The notes under the pieces were generated by a model. It worked only from the letters and a program-made list of their open reading frames with translations. It ran no database searches and was not told where the DNA came from. 64,000 nucleotides of DNA from Bordetella genomosp. 10 (GTDB taxonomy: Bacteria > Pseudomonadota > Gammaproteobacteria > Burkholderiales > Burkholderiaceae_B), in the NCBI RefSeq assembly GCF_002261225.1, contig NZ_NEVM01000001.1, positions 1,798,001 through 1,862,000 of the forward strand. Direction: 5' to 3'. The position numbers were made by a program, and so were the translations under genes. This document shows, in pieces, positions 30,239 to 38,786 of this stretch. The number at the start of each line of letters is the position of its first letter. Within the stretch, counting starts at the first letter, position 1.

Positions 30239-31124
30239 GCCGCGTGGGCGCCGCGGCTTCCGCCGGCTCCGGCCGCGCGCAGTCCAGCACGGCCTGCACC
30301 AGGCGATTGTCCTGGTCCGTGGCGCGGCAGGCGTAGGCGATCTGGCGATAGGGCGGGTTGCGGCCCAACGGGATCACCCGCACGGGGTGCGCGACGTAGA
30401 GATGCTCGCCCGGCTCGGGCAGGATGGACACGCCCAGTCCCCCGGAGACCAGCGCCGTCAGGGCGGCGAGCGAGGGCATGTCGACGCGGCTGCGCGCGTG
30501 CGGGGCATGCTCGGCCACGTAGCGGGCGGCGATGCGGCCGCCGATGGTGGACTTGTCGAAGCGCAGCCATTCGTGCTCGCGGAACAGTTCGGCGATGTCG
30601 GTCCCGGTCGAGGCGGGCGGCGCGATGAGCACCAGCTTTTCCCGGAACAGCGGGGTCCAGCTCAGGCGGCTGGAGCCGCCGCTTTCCGGCCGCACGATGA
30701 TGGCGGCATCCAGCTCGCCGCTCTTCAGTTGATCCACCAGGTCCGCCCCGCGGCCGCGCACCGGCCGCACGTCCAGTTGCGGATAGCGCTGGCGGGCCTG
30801 GCGCAACAGGCGCGGCAGCAGGCTGACCTGCAACGGTTCGATCGTGCCCAGCCGCACGCGTCCCTCGATGCCCGGCGAACTGCGCCGGCGCAGGGTTTCC
30901 AGCCGGGTGAAGGCGTCCTGGAGGACGGCGTCGATCTCCGCCGCGAAGGCGTTGGGGCGCACCTGCAGGGCCGAACGGTCGAACAGGGGCTGGCCGAAGT
31001 ACTCTTCCATCTGCTTCATCTGCAAGCTGATGGCGCTGGGGGACAGGTTCATGTCGGCGGCCGCCGCCGCGAAACTGCCCCCGCGCAGGACGGCGTTGAG
31101 CGTGCGGAAGGCGGACAGCTTCAT
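30222..31124 (-). CDS. LysR-family transcriptional regulator
   Basis: A 300-residue LysR protein starting MKLSAFRTLNAVLRGGSFAAAAADMNLSPSAISLQMKQMEEYFG, a standard winged helix. The effector domain begins about residue 90 (GRVRLGTIEPLQVSLLPRLLRQARQRYP). It is divergent from the CitE-like lyase and CoA-transferase genes at 31253 and 32163 and presumably regulates them. The 128-bp spacer is AT-richer near 31145-31170, but no convincing T-N11-A dyad stood out. Confidence 0.92.
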   Translation of the reverse strand: MKLSAFRTLNAVLRGGSFAAAAADMNLSPSAISLQMKQMEEYFGQPLFDRSALQVRPNAFAAEIDAVLQDAFTRLETLRRRSSPGIEGRVRLGTIEPLQVSLLPRLLRQARQRYPQLDVRPVRGRGADLVDQLKSGELDAAIIVRPESGGSSRLSWTPLFREKLVLIAPPASTGTDIAELFREHEWLRFDKSTIGGRIAARYVAEHAPHARSRVDMPSLAALTALVSGGLGVSILPEPGEHLYVAHPVRVIPLGRNPPYRQIAYACRATDQDNRLVQAVLDCARPEPAEAAAPTRPAQGT

Positions 31125-31252
31125 GCGAATTTCTCACCTGGCGTATTAGGAAACATCGCTTTATATCATCAAAGGCGGCCCGGTAAGATGCGCGGTGGGC
31201 CGGCCGACGATACGGCGGGCCCCCAGGAAGAGACCAGGAAGGAGATCCAGAG

Positions 31253-32128
31253 ATGTTGATGCGCAGCAAGCTATTCGTGCCCGGCTCGCGGCCGGAGTTG
31301 TTTCCCAAGGCGCTCGCCAGCGAGGCCGACGGCTTGTCCTTCGACCTGGAGGACTCCGTCTCCGAGAGCCGCAAGGACGAGGCGCGCCAGGAACTGGGCC
31401 GGCTGTTGGCCTCGGACGCCGCCGCCGGCAGCGGCAAGGTGCTGATCGCGCGAGTCAACGCCCAGGACACGCCGCATTTCCATGCCGACGTGCAGGCCGT
31501 GGTGCGCCCCGGCCTGCAACTGCTCAATGTGCCCAAGGTGGACAGCGTCGAACAGGTGGTCGCCGCCGCCGACGCGGTGATCCGGGCCGAGCGCGCCAAC
31601 GGCGTCGCCGAGCCCGTGCGCCTGCTGCTGAATATCGAATCCCCGCGCGGCCTGCGCGTGGCGGCCGAGCTGGCCGCCGCCCATGAGCGCGTCGCCGGCC
31701 TGCAACTGGGCCTGGGCGACCTGTTCGAGCCGCTGAACATCGCGCGGCGCGACCCCGAGGCCGTGCGCCTGGCCATGTTCCAGCTACGGCTGGCCGCGGG
31801 CGAGGCCGGCGTGTTCGCCTACGACTCGGCCTTCGCCGACATCAAGGACCAGGACGGCTACCTGGCCGAAGCCGCGATGGCGCGCCGCCTGGGCTTTCTC
31901 GGCAAGAGCTGCATCCATCCCTCCCAGGTGGCGCTGGCCAACCAGGCCTTCCGTCCCAGCGACGAGGAAATCGCCCATGCGCAGCGTGTGGTCGAGGCCG
32001 CCGCCGATGCGCGGGCGCGCGGCGTCGGCGCCTACGTCGTCGACGGGAAAATGATAGACGGCCCCTTCGTGCGCCGCGCCGAAGCCGTCGTCGCGCTGGC
32101 CCGCCGCCTGGGCCTGCTGGCGCAGTGA
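31253..32128 (+). CDS. HpcH/HpaI (CitE-like) CoA-ester lyase
   Basis: A 291-residue aldolase-fold enzyme. MRSKLFVPGSRPELFPKAL, then DGLSFDLEDSV, LLLNIESPRGL and KSCIHPSQV are typical of citrate lyase beta subunit-like, Mg-dependent CoA lyases (malyl-, citramalyl- or hydroxymethylglutaryl-type). It cleaves a 3-hydroxyacyl-CoA. AAGGAG lies at 31238-31243. It is first in a two-gene unit with a CoA-transferase 34 bp downstream; together they could activate a hydroxy-acid and split it. No dehydratase or hydratase is present, so upstream chemistry is incomplete here. Confidence 0.9.
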   Translation: MLMRSKLFVPGSRPELFPKALASEADGLSFDLEDSVSESRKDEARQELGRLLASDAAAGSGKVLIARVNAQDTPHFHADVQAVVRPGLQLLNVPKVDSVEQVVAAADAVIRAERANGVAEPVRLLLNIESPRGLRVAAELAAAHERVAGLQLGLGDLFEPLNIARRDPEAVRLAMFQLRLAAGEAGVFAYDSAFADIKDQDGYLAEAAMARRLGFLGKSCIHPSQVALANQAFRPSDEEIAHAQRVVEAAADARARGVGAYVVDGKMIDGPFVRRAEAVVALARRLGLLAQ

Positions 32129-32162
32129 GCGCCGCCGTATTCCATCATTCAGGAAGTCCCTC

Positions 32163-33371
32163 ATGACATCTACCCATTCCGAATCCCTGCCCACGCTGGC
32201 CGGCGGCCCGCTGGCCGGCATCCGCGTCCTGGATCTCAGCGCCTACATCGCCGGCCCGTATGGCTGCACGCTGCTGGCCGACCAGGGCGCCGAAGTCATC
32301 AAGATCGAACCGCCCGCGGGCGACAACCTGCGCAAGTATCCGTCGACCCTGGCCGCCGAAAGCCGCGCCTTTCTCGGCGTCAACCGCAGCAAGCAGGGAC
32401 TGGCGCTGGACCTCAAGCAGGAAGCCGCGCGCGAAGTGCTACGCGGGCTGGTGCGCCAGGCCGACGTGCTGGTGCACAACTTCCGGCCCAGCGTGCCGGA
32501 CCGCCTGGGCATCGGCTACGAGCAATTGCGCGCCATCAACCCGCGGCTCGTCTACTGCGCCGTGACGGGATACGGCGAGACCGGCCCGCTGAAGGAAAAG
32601 GCGGGCTACGACCAGGTGCTGCAAACCCTCACCGGCATGTGCACGCTGCAAGGCAAGAGCGAAGGGCCGCCGGAAATCCTCTATGGCTCCATCGTCGATT
32701 ACTACGCCGCCGCCATGGTGGCCAGCAGCGTGGCGTCCGCGCTGTACGAGCGCGAACGCAGCGGCGAGGGGCAGTATGTAGGAGTGTCGCTGCTGCGCAG
32801 CGCCATGGCCTTGCAGTCGGCGCGCCTGATCTGGGCCGAGGGCGAGCCGCGCGACGTGGGACGCGACATGCGTTCGGGCGGCATCACGGGCCTGCATCCG
32901 ACGCGCGAGGGGTATCTCTACATCTCCGCCAACACGCCGCATTTCTGGCAGGCCTTGTGCGAGAAGACCGGCTTGCAGGAACTGGCCGCCAACGAACGCT
33001 ATGACACCGTGCGCAAGCGCGCCCAGCACCGCGACGAAATCGTGCCGCGCCTGCACCAGGCGCTGGCCGCCCGCACCGCCCTCGAATGGGAAACGCTGTT
33101 CGGCGAGGAAGTCCCCTGCGCGGCGGCGCGCAGCGTGGAGGACATGTTCGATTTCGAGCAGGTCAGGTCCGAGGACCTGATCGCCGAATTCAAGCACCCG
33201 GTGGTGGGCAGCTACCGCGGCCTGCAGAAGCCGATCAAGTACGGCCGCACCCCTTGCGCCGCGCCCTACGCCGCGCCGACCTTCGGCCAGCACACAGACC
33301 AGGTACTGGCGCGCGCCGGCCTGTCGGCCGACACCATCGCCGCGCTGCGCAAGCAGGGGGCGGTGCTGTAG
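32163..33371 (+). CDS. CaiB/BaiF-family (class III) CoA-transferase
   Basis: A 402-residue single-domain family III CoA-transferase (LAGIRVLDLSAYIAGPYGCTLLADQGAEVIKIEPP, NRSKQGLALDLK, GYGETGPLKEKAGYD, PTFGQHTDQVL). AGGAAG precedes the ATG. It transfers CoA to an organic acid, likely the substrate of the CitE-like lyase upstream. The divergent LysR gene at 30222 probably controls the pair. Confidence 0.92.
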   Translation: MTSTHSESLPTLAGGPLAGIRVLDLSAYIAGPYGCTLLADQGAEVIKIEPPAGDNLRKYPSTLAAESRAFLGVNRSKQGLALDLKQEAAREVLRGLVRQADVLVHNFRPSVPDRLGIGYEQLRAINPRLVYCAVTGYGETGPLKEKAGYDQVLQTLTGMCTLQGKSEGPPEILYGSIVDYYAAAMVASSVASALYERERSGEGQYVGVSLLRSAMALQSARLIWAEGEPRDVGRDMRSGGITGLHPTREGYLYISANTPHFWQALCEKTGLQELAANERYDTVRKRAQHRDEIVPRLHQALAARTALEWETLFGEEVPCAAARSVEDMFDFEQVRSEDLIAEFKHPVVGSYRGLQKPIKYGRTPCAAPYAAPTFGQHTDQVLARAGLSADTIAALRKQGAVL

Positions 33372-33401
33372 CGAGGGCCGGCCGGCCTTCCCGCGCTGGC
33401 C

Positions 33402-33463
33402 CGTTTCAACTCCCCCGCTTCAACCCCCCGTTTCAACCGCGCCGGAATTCGCGGTTGAAACGG
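33402..33463. repeat. Triple CGYTTCAAC repeat merging into a 13-bp inverted repeat
   Basis: CGTTTCAAC (33402-33410), CGCTTCAAC (33416-33424) and CGTTTCAAC (33429-33437) recur every 13-14 bp. The last is part of the perfect dyad CCGTTTCAACCGC (33428-33440) / GCGGTTGAAACGG (33451-33463) with a 10-bp spacer. The dyad contains the stop codon and final codons of the convergent binding-protein gene. It may act as a terminator for both converging units; the repeats look like local duplication of that arm. Confidence 0.5.
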
Positions 33464-34491
33464 TCGATCAGCTCGCGCCGCTGCGCCGCGATCGGCGCCC
33501 AGTCCATGTCGCGGGACTTCAGCAGCTCCGGCAGGTTGGGCGCCACGTTGGCCAGGGTACCGTTGAACGGCACGTCCAGGTTGCTGGGAATGCTGTAGTA
33601 GGGCGGCTTGGCGAGTTCGGCCTGCACGCCGGCGTCGAGCAGGGTATTGATGTAGGCCGCGCCCAGGTCCGCCAGCTTCGAGCCCGCGACCAGGTGCGCG
33701 ATATTGCTGACCAGGCCCCAGCCCGTCTCCGGGCGGGCGATGGCGATGTCCACCCCGCGCGCGCGCAAGGGCTCCACCACGCCCAGGAACCCCACCGCGA
33801 TATCGGCCTGGCCCTGCTGGAACAGCGGGCCCACCGCGCCCGGATTGGGCGGGATGGTGGCGATGTTCGGCTTCAGTTTCTCCAGCGCCTTCCAGGCCGG
33901 TTCCAGGTTGCGTTCGTCGCCGCCATGCATCTTGGCCAGCGCCACCATCCAGGTCATGCCGATGGTGGTGTCGGGGCCGCTGATCAACACGCGTCCCTTG
34001 TATTCCGGCCGCCACAGGTCTTCCCAGGACGTCGGCGCCTGCTTTACCGTGCGCGGGTTGTAGGCGATGCCGAAGGCCTGCAGGGCCGCCATGGCGCCAT
34101 AGCCGCCGGCGCCCACCAGCGTCTTGGGCAGGCGCGCCAGGTTGGGCATCTTGTCCACGGGCAGGGGCGCCAGCAGGCCTTGCGCGCGGGCGGCGATCTC
34201 GCCGGGTTCGTCGATCATGATGACGTCGTAGGGCGGGGCGTTCTTCGACGCCGCCAGCTTGGCCAGCGCATCGACGATCACCGCCGGGCTGATGGTGGCG
34301 CCGCCCGGCGCCACCTTGCTGTAGGCCGGCACGACGATGGCGCGCGCGGCCTGCTCCCAGACGCCGGGAAACGTCTGCGCGACGATCTTGCCGCCGGACT
34401 GCGCGCGGGCCATGCCCGGCAGAATGCCGGCCGCGGCCAGGCCGCCGAGGCCGGCGAGCAGGCGCCGGCGGGTCAAACTGGAATCGTTCAT
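33433..34491 (-). CDS. Periplasmic solute-binding protein of a PotD-like ABC importer
   Basis: A 352-residue family-1-type extracellular binding protein. A Tat-type signal (SLTRRRLLAGLGGLAAAGI) ends near MARAQ. GKIVAQTFPGVWEQAARAIVVPAYSK, DVIMIDEPGE and FGIAYNPRTV resemble polyamine/iron-type receptors. It lies 25 bp after the PuuE-like gene in the same operon. The matching ATPase and two permeases are on the other arm of the divergent locus (35891-38786), so the importer is split across two sigma-54 promoters. The ligand is probably a ureide or other N-rich compound. Confidence 0.88.
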   Translation of the reverse strand: MNDSSLTRRRLLAGLGGLAAAGILPGMARAQSGGKIVAQTFPGVWEQAARAIVVPAYSKVAPGGATISPAVIVDALAKLAASKNAPPYDVIMIDEPGEIAARAQGLLAPLPVDKMPNLARLPKTLVGAGGYGAMAALQAFGIAYNPRTVKQAPTSWEDLWRPEYKGRVLISGPDTTIGMTWMVALAKMHGGDERNLEPAWKALEKLKPNIATIPPNPGAVGPLFQQGQADIAVGFLGVVEPLRARGVDIAIARPETGWGLVSNIAHLVAGSKLADLGAAYINTLLDAGVQAELAKPPYYSIPSNLDVPFNGTLANVAPNLPELLKSRDMDWAPIAAQRRELIDRFNREFRRG

Positions 34492-34516
34492 GGGGACCTT
34501 CCTTGCGTGGGGACTG

Positions 34517-35446
34517 TCAGGGGTGGGAGGGAAACCGCTCGCGCCAGAAACCGGCCAGATCGATGCGGCGCGGCATCCAGATCCGGTCGCCGTAGCCGTC
34601 CAGGATTTCGAGGATGCGCTGCAGGGCCAGGAAGCGTCCGGGCCGGCCGACGATGCGCAGGTGCATGCCGATGTTCAGCAGCTTGGGCGCGCCGGCGCGG
34701 CCTTCCTCCAGCAGCACCTCGATGGCGTCGCGCACGTAGTCCACCATGTCCCCGGCCCGCACGAAGCCGTTGGGGTGGAAGAACTTCATGTCGTTGGTGT
34801 CGAAGGCGTAGGGGATGACCAGCAGCGGCTCGCCGCCGTGCCCGGCGGCGTCGCGGTCCCAATAGGGCAGGTCGTCGTCCAGGCCGTTGCTGGTGTAGGC
34901 GAAGCCCAGTTCGCGCAGCAGCCCGCGCGTCCACCGGCTTTCGCTGCCGCGGCAGAAGAAGCCGCGCGGACGCTGGCCGGTGGCGCGCTCCATGGCATCC
35001 AGGCAGCGCAGCAGGTCGGCCCGCTCGGCCTCGCGGCTGGCGTAGCCGGCGTGCGGCTGCCAGCGCCAGCCGTGGCACGCGGCCTCGTGGCCGGCCGCGA
35101 CGATCGCGCGCGCGATATGCGGCGAGCGCTCGACCGCGCGGCCGCACATATAGAAGGTGACGTGGCGGCGGTGCTTTTCCAGCGCGCGCAGCACGCGCCA
35201 CACGCCGGCGCGCATGCCGTAGGCGAATTGCTGCTCGGTGCCCTGGTCCCACTGGCCCGCGGGTATCACGCTGTGGATCTCGGCCATGCGCTCGCCGGCG
35301 GCGTCGCCGTCGGCCACCGACCATTCCGCGCCTTCCTCGAAGTTCACCACCAGCGACACGGCCAGGGCCGCGCCGTGGGGAAAACGCACGGCGGGCGGTG
35401 CGTTGCCGTAGCCGTGCAGGTCGCGTTCGATCAGCAGTTCACTCAT
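34517..35446 (-). CDS. PuuE-like polysaccharide-deacetylase-fold amidohydrolase (allantoinase type)
   Basis: A 309-residue carbohydrate-esterase-4-fold protein. ERDLHGYGNAPPAVRFP, SLVVNFEEGAEWSV, GHEAACHGWRWQ, GLDDDLPYW, VIPYAFDTNDMKF and GMHLRIVGRPGRF align from memory with PuuE, the metal-independent allantoinase of Pseudomonas, rather than chitin deacetylases. PuuE opens the hydantoin ring of allantoin. The ATG at 35446 has GGACGAACC upstream, 33 nt from the predicted sigma-54 start. With the M20 amidohydrolase, RidA and HpxZ-like genes on the other arm it suggests ureide or hydantoin breakdown. Exact substrate unproven. Confidence 0.85.
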   Translation of the reverse strand: MSELLIERDLHGYGNAPPAVRFPHGAALAVSLVVNFEEGAEWSVADGDAAGERMAEIHSVIPAGQWDQGTEQQFAYGMRAGVWRVLRALEKHRRHVTFYMCGRAVERSPHIARAIVAAGHEAACHGWRWQPHAGYASREAERADLLRCLDAMERATGQRPRGFFCRGSESRWTRGLLRELGFAYTSNGLDDDLPYWDRDAAGHGGEPLLVIPYAFDTNDMKFFHPNGFVRAGDMVDYVRDAIEVLLEEGRAGAPKLLNIGMHLRIVGRPGRFLALQRILEILDGYGDRIWMPRRIDLAGFWRERFPSHP

Positions 35447-35489
35447 GGTTCGTCCAGGTTCCGGGCCGCGGGCCCACGGACGAGTCAAA

Positions 35490-35505
35490 AGCAATAGCCA
35501 TGCCA
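35490..35505 (-). promoter_or_regulatory. Sigma-54 promoter of the PuuE-like/binding-protein operon
   Basis: On the minus strand this reads TGGCATG-GCTA-TTGCT, matching the -24/-12 consensus with correct GG-GC spacing, preceded by GGGAAATT. The predicted transcription start is near 35479, giving a 33-nt leader to the ATG at 35446. It is 22 of 23 bases identical, in inverted orientation, to the promoter of the opposite operon. Confidence 0.82.
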
Positions 35506-35626
35506 AATTTCCCGCGGCCGGCGGCGGCGCCGGCGCGACGCCCGCAAGGACGCCGTGCGCGCGGCCTTCATGGCGTTTCCGGCGCCGGCGCGGGCGCCGT
35601 GCGTGGCCTGCCGGGCTGCACCATCT

Positions 35627-35674
35627 GTGCACATCCGAACCTGGAATGTGCACATTTCGGACCGGATCGTGCAC
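35627..35674. promoter_or_regulatory. Three GTGCAC palindromes phased at exactly 21 bp
   Basis: GTGCAC occurs at 35627-35632, 35648-35653 and 35669-35674, each 21 bp from the next, or two DNA turns. The first two are embedded in TGTGCACA, and the middle one in the 12-bp palindrome AATGTGCACATT. They lie between two divergent sigma-54 promoters, 114-137 bp from the left -24/-12 element and 52-99 bp from the right one. That is where enhancer sites for an activator are expected. The binding protein is not known. Confidence 0.75.
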
Positions 35675-35725
35675 GGAAATGGGGCGCGCGCCATGGCTTC
35701 GCAACCGCCGCCCGGCAGGGAAATT

Positions 35726-35741
35726 TGGCATGGATATTGCA
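35726..35741 (+). promoter_or_regulatory. Sigma-54 promoter of the ABC-importer/amidohydrolase operon
   Basis: TGGCATG-GATA-TTGCA is a near-perfect -24/-12 element (GG at 35727-35728, GC at 35739-35740) preceded by GGGAAATT. Predicted start near 35752, giving a leader of about 139 nt to the ATPase ATG at 35891. The wider 444-bp spacer (35447-35890) has no convincing gene. Confidence 0.85.
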
Positions 35742-35890
35742 TCGACCGGGTGGGGCGGTCCCGCGCACGCAGGGCCGCTCCGACGAATCCGACCGCCTGC
35801 CTGTCCGGCCGCCGGGCGCATCCATCGCCGGATGCGTTCAATGGCGCAGGGCCAGGTTCGCTTTCCGACTTTCTGAATCAGGATGCCCGC

Positions 35891-36961
35891 ATGACGGACC
35901 CCCGCGCCGCGCTCGTACTCCAGGATATCGAAGTCCGCTACGGCGATACCGTGGCGGTCGACCGCATCGACCTGCGGATCGCCGCCGGCGAGTTCATCGC
36001 CCTGCTGGGCCCCAGCGGCTGCGGCAAGACCACGCTGCTGCGCGTCATCGCCGGTTTCGTCCAGCCCGATCGCGGCACGGTGCTGCTCGACGGCGTGGAC
36101 ATCTCCGCGCTGGCGCCGGCGCAGCGGCGCATCGGCATGGTCTTCCAGAACTATGCCTTGTTCCCGCACATGACGGTGGCCGAGAACGTGGCCTATGGAC
36201 TGCGCTGCCACCGCGCGCCCAGGGCCTTGATCGCGCCGAAGGTGAGCGAAATGCTGGACGTCGTGCGCATGTCGGGCTATGCCCAGCGGCTGCCGCGCCA
36301 GTTGTCCGGCGGCCAGCAGCAGCGCATCGCGTTGGCGCGCGCGCTGGCGATTTCGCCGCGCCTGTTGCTGCTGGACGAGCCGCTCGGCGCGCTGGACAAG
36401 AACCTGCGCGAGGAGATGCAAGGCGAGTTGCTGCGCATCCAGCGCGAGCTGGGCATCACCACGGTCATGGTGACCCACGACCAGGAAGAGGCCATGGGCA
36501 TGGCCGACCGCATCGCGGTGCTCAACGGCGGCCAGGTCGTGCAGTTCGGCACGGCCTCGGAAATCTACGATGCGCCCAGCACGCCCTTCGTCAGCGGCTT
36601 CGTCGGCAGCACGACCTTCGTGGACGGCGCGCTGAGCAAGGAAGCGGACGACGCCTGGTCGCTGCGCACGGCCGGCGGCGTCGAGTTCCGCTTCCAGTCG
36701 GCCGGTCCCTGCCGCCGCGCCGGCGCCGCGCGCCTGGCCTTGCGGCCGGAGCAGGTCGAATTGTGCGACGACGGCGTGCAGGCCACCGTGCGCCACGCCC
36801 GGCCCATGGGCCATACGACGCGCATCGCCTTGACGCTGGCCGACGGCAGCGCGTTGCAACTGGCCGCGCCGCGCGCGCCCGCCAGCGACGGCCTGGCGGC
36901 CGGCGCGCGGGTGCGCGTGCGCATCAAGCCCGGCGCGGCCTGCCCCGTGTTCTTGCCGTGA
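35891..36961 (+). CDS. PotA-like ABC transporter ATP-binding protein with C-terminal TOBE domain
   Basis: A 356-residue importer ATPase. Walker A GPSGCGKTT, Q-loop FQNYALFPHMTV, signature LSGGQQQR, Walker B LLLLDEPLGALD and H-loop VTHDQEEA are all visible. Residues about 235-356 form the regulatory TOBE-type domain of the polyamine/iron subfamily. AGGA lies upstream of the ATG at 35891; the frame is open further up, but that stretch spans the promoter and is not homologous. First gene of a seven-gene sigma-54 operon. The cognate binding protein is at 33433 on the other arm. Confidence 0.92.
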   Translation: MTDPRAALVLQDIEVRYGDTVAVDRIDLRIAAGEFIALLGPSGCGKTTLLRVIAGFVQPDRGTVLLDGVDISALAPAQRRIGMVFQNYALFPHMTVAENVAYGLRCHRAPRALIAPKVSEMLDVVRMSGYAQRLPRQLSGGQQQRIALARALAISPRLLLLDEPLGALDKNLREEMQGELLRIQRELGITTVMVTHDQEEAMGMADRIAVLNGGQVVQFGTASEIYDAPSTPFVSGFVGSTTFVDGALSKEADDAWSLRTAGGVEFRFQSAGPCRRAGAARLALRPEQVELCDDGVQATVRHARPMGHTTRIALTLADGSALQLAAPRAPASDGLAAGARVRVRIKPGAACPVFLP

Positions 36962-37018
36962 CCCCGCCGCCGTGACCCTCCCGCCGTGATCCGCTTCCGC
37001 CCCGGACCCGTTCCCGCC

Positions 37019-37945
37019 ATGCCCCAGCCCTACGCCCCCATGGTTGCCGCCGCTCCGCCCATCGCCGCCCCCGGCCTGCCGCCCGCCCGCGCGCGCAAGC
37101 GCCGGGGCCAGGGCCAGGATCTATCGGCGCTGTTGATCCTGCCCTTGCTGCTGTACTTCCTGGCCTTCGTCCTGGCACCGCAGATCGTGCTGCTGGTCAT
37201 GAGCCTGCGCGGACTCGGGGACCGGCCGACCCTGGCGCACTTCGCCCGCGCCCTGGGCGACCCCATGACCTTCAGCGTGCTGTTCTCCACCTTGCGGCTG
37301 GGCGCCGTCACCACGCTGACCACGCTGGCGGCCGGCTTCCCCTACGCGCTGGCGATGGCCACCACGCGGCACGAGCGGCTGCGCCGGGCCATGCTGCTGC
37401 TGGCGACGCTGCCGCTGCTGGTCAGCGCGATCGTGCGCACCTTCGGCTGGCTGGTGACGCTGGGCAACCAGGGGCCGGTCAACGGCCTGCTGATGGCGCT
37501 GGGCGCCATCGATCGCCCGCTGCGCATCATGTTCACCGAGACCGCCGTCGTCATCGGCCTGACGCAGATCGAACTGCCCATGATGGTGCTGGCGCTGTAT
37601 ACGGTGCTGTCCCGGATCGACCCCAGCCTGGCGCTGGCCTCGCGCTCGCTGGGCGGCGGCCACTGGCGCACTTTCGCCCGGGTCATCCTGCCCCTGAGCG
37701 TGCCGGGCGTGATCGCGGGCGGCTCGCTGGTCTTCGCGTCGGCGGTCGGCGCCTTCGTCGCGCAGACCATCCTGGGCGGCGGCGGCCTGCTGTACATGCC
37801 CATGTACATCTACCAGCAATCGGTGCTCACGCAGCAATGGGCCTTCGCCGCCGCCCTGGCCGTGATCCTCATGGTGACCGTCAGCGCCATCATCTTCGCC
37901 GGGACCGCGTTGGCCCGGCGCTCGCAGGGGTACATCCATGGCTGA
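37019..37945 (+). CDS. ABC transporter permease (PotB-like)
   Basis: A 308-residue inner-membrane permease with six main hydrophobic helices and the coupling loop LASRSLGGGHWRTFARVILPLSVPGVIAG. The N-terminus is Pro/Ala-rich and cytoplasmic (PLPPARARKRRG-like basic stretch before helix 1). Start is uncertain: ATG 37019 is used here; a GTG at 36986 and a later ATG are possible, and none has a good ribosome site. Overlaps the second permease by 8 bp. Confidence 0.88.
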   Translation: MPQPYAPMVAAAPPIAAPGLPPARARKRRGQGQDLSALLILPLLLYFLAFVLAPQIVLLVMSLRGLGDRPTLAHFARALGDPMTFSVLFSTLRLGAVTTLTTLAAGFPYALAMATTRHERLRRAMLLLATLPLLVSAIVRTFGWLVTLGNQGPVNGLLMALGAIDRPLRIMFTETAVVIGLTQIELPMMVLALYTVLSRIDPSLALASRSLGGGHWRTFARVILPLSVPGVIAGGSLVFASAVGAFVAQTILGGGGLLYMPMYIYQQSVLTQQWAFAAALAVILMVTVSAIIFAGTALARRSQGYIHG

Positions 37946-38786
37946 TGCCGGCTTCGTCGCGCCGTCCCGCCGCGACACCTTCGCGCGCCGCCTCGATGCC
38001 TGGTCCTGGCATGCGGCCAGCGCCGGCATGGCCGTGCTGGCCGCGGCGCTGCTGCTGGTGCCAACGCTGGTCGCCCTGGCCGCCTCCTTCAATGGCGGCG
38101 AGTCGCTGCGCTTCCCGCCGCAAGACCCGTCCTGGCGCTGGTACGCGGCCTTGTGGAATGCGTCGGACGACATCTGGGATGCCTTCGCCGTCAGTGTCCG
38201 CGTGTCGCTGCTGGCGACGGCCGCGGCCGGCGTCATGGCCACCGGCGCCGCGCTCTACCTGGCGCGCCGGCGCGCCGCCTGGGCGCGCGCGCTGGAAACC
38301 TTCTTCCAGTCGCCTATGATGCTGCCCGGCATCAGCCTGGGCCTGGCCATGCTGGTGTGGCTGCAGTTGATCGGCGTGCCCCTGTCCTATTGGAGCCTCG
38401 TGATCGGCCACGTCGCGCTGTCCACGCCCTACATCCTGCGCACCGCGCTGATCGGCTTCGGCCAGATCGACCCCTCGCTGCTGGAGGCCTCGCGAAGCCT
38501 GGGCGGCTCGGGCATGCGCACCTTCGGCCGCATCACCTTGCCGCTGGCGCTGCCCGCCATCCTGGCCGGCTGCTTCATCGCCTTCATGTTCTCGTTCGAC
38601 AACGTGCCCGTCTCGCTCTTCCTGTCCGACGCCCGCACCGAGGTGCTGCCGATCCGGCTGTGGAACCTGATCGAGAACCTGCTGGACGTGCGCGCGGCCG
38701 CGGTGGCCGGCGTATTGATCATGTTCACCATCGTCTTCGCGCTGATCATGGAGCGCGTCTTGGGAGTTAGCCGCTATGTCCGCTGA
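37938..38786 (+). CDS. ABC transporter permease (PotC-like)
   Basis: A 282-residue second permease with the expected PotC-type features: six helices, MMLPGISLGLAMLVWLQLIG, and the coupling loop LEASRSLGGSGMRTFGRITLPLALPAIL. It overlaps the first permease by 8 bp and the M20 hydrolase start by 11 bp, so translation is coupled. It forms the heterodimeric channel with the product of 37019-37945. Confidence 0.9.
   Translation: MADAGFVAPSRRDTFARRLDAWSWHAASAGMAVLAAALLLVPTLVALAASFNGGESLRFPPQDPSWRWYAALWNASDDIWDAFAVSVRVSLLATAAAGVMATGAALYLARRRAAWARALETFFQSPMMLPGISLGLAMLVWLQLIGVPLSYWSLVIGHVALSTPYILRTALIGFGQIDPSLLEASRSLGGSGMRTFGRITLPLALPAILAGCFIAFMFSFDNVPVSLFLSDARTEVLPIRLWNLIENLLDVRAAAVAGVLIMFTIVFALIMERVLGVSRYVR

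Noticed and set aside
35490..35741. The inverted 23-bp repeats as a mobile element end pair
   Set aside because: Both copies match the sigma-54 -24/-12 consensus in the direction of each flanking gene, there is no transposase between them, and only about 200 bp separate them.
35555..35890. N-terminal extension of the PotA-like ATPase through the promoter region
   Set aside because: The frame is open but runs over the GTGCAC array and the sigma-54 promoter; ATPase homology begins at the ATG at 35891.
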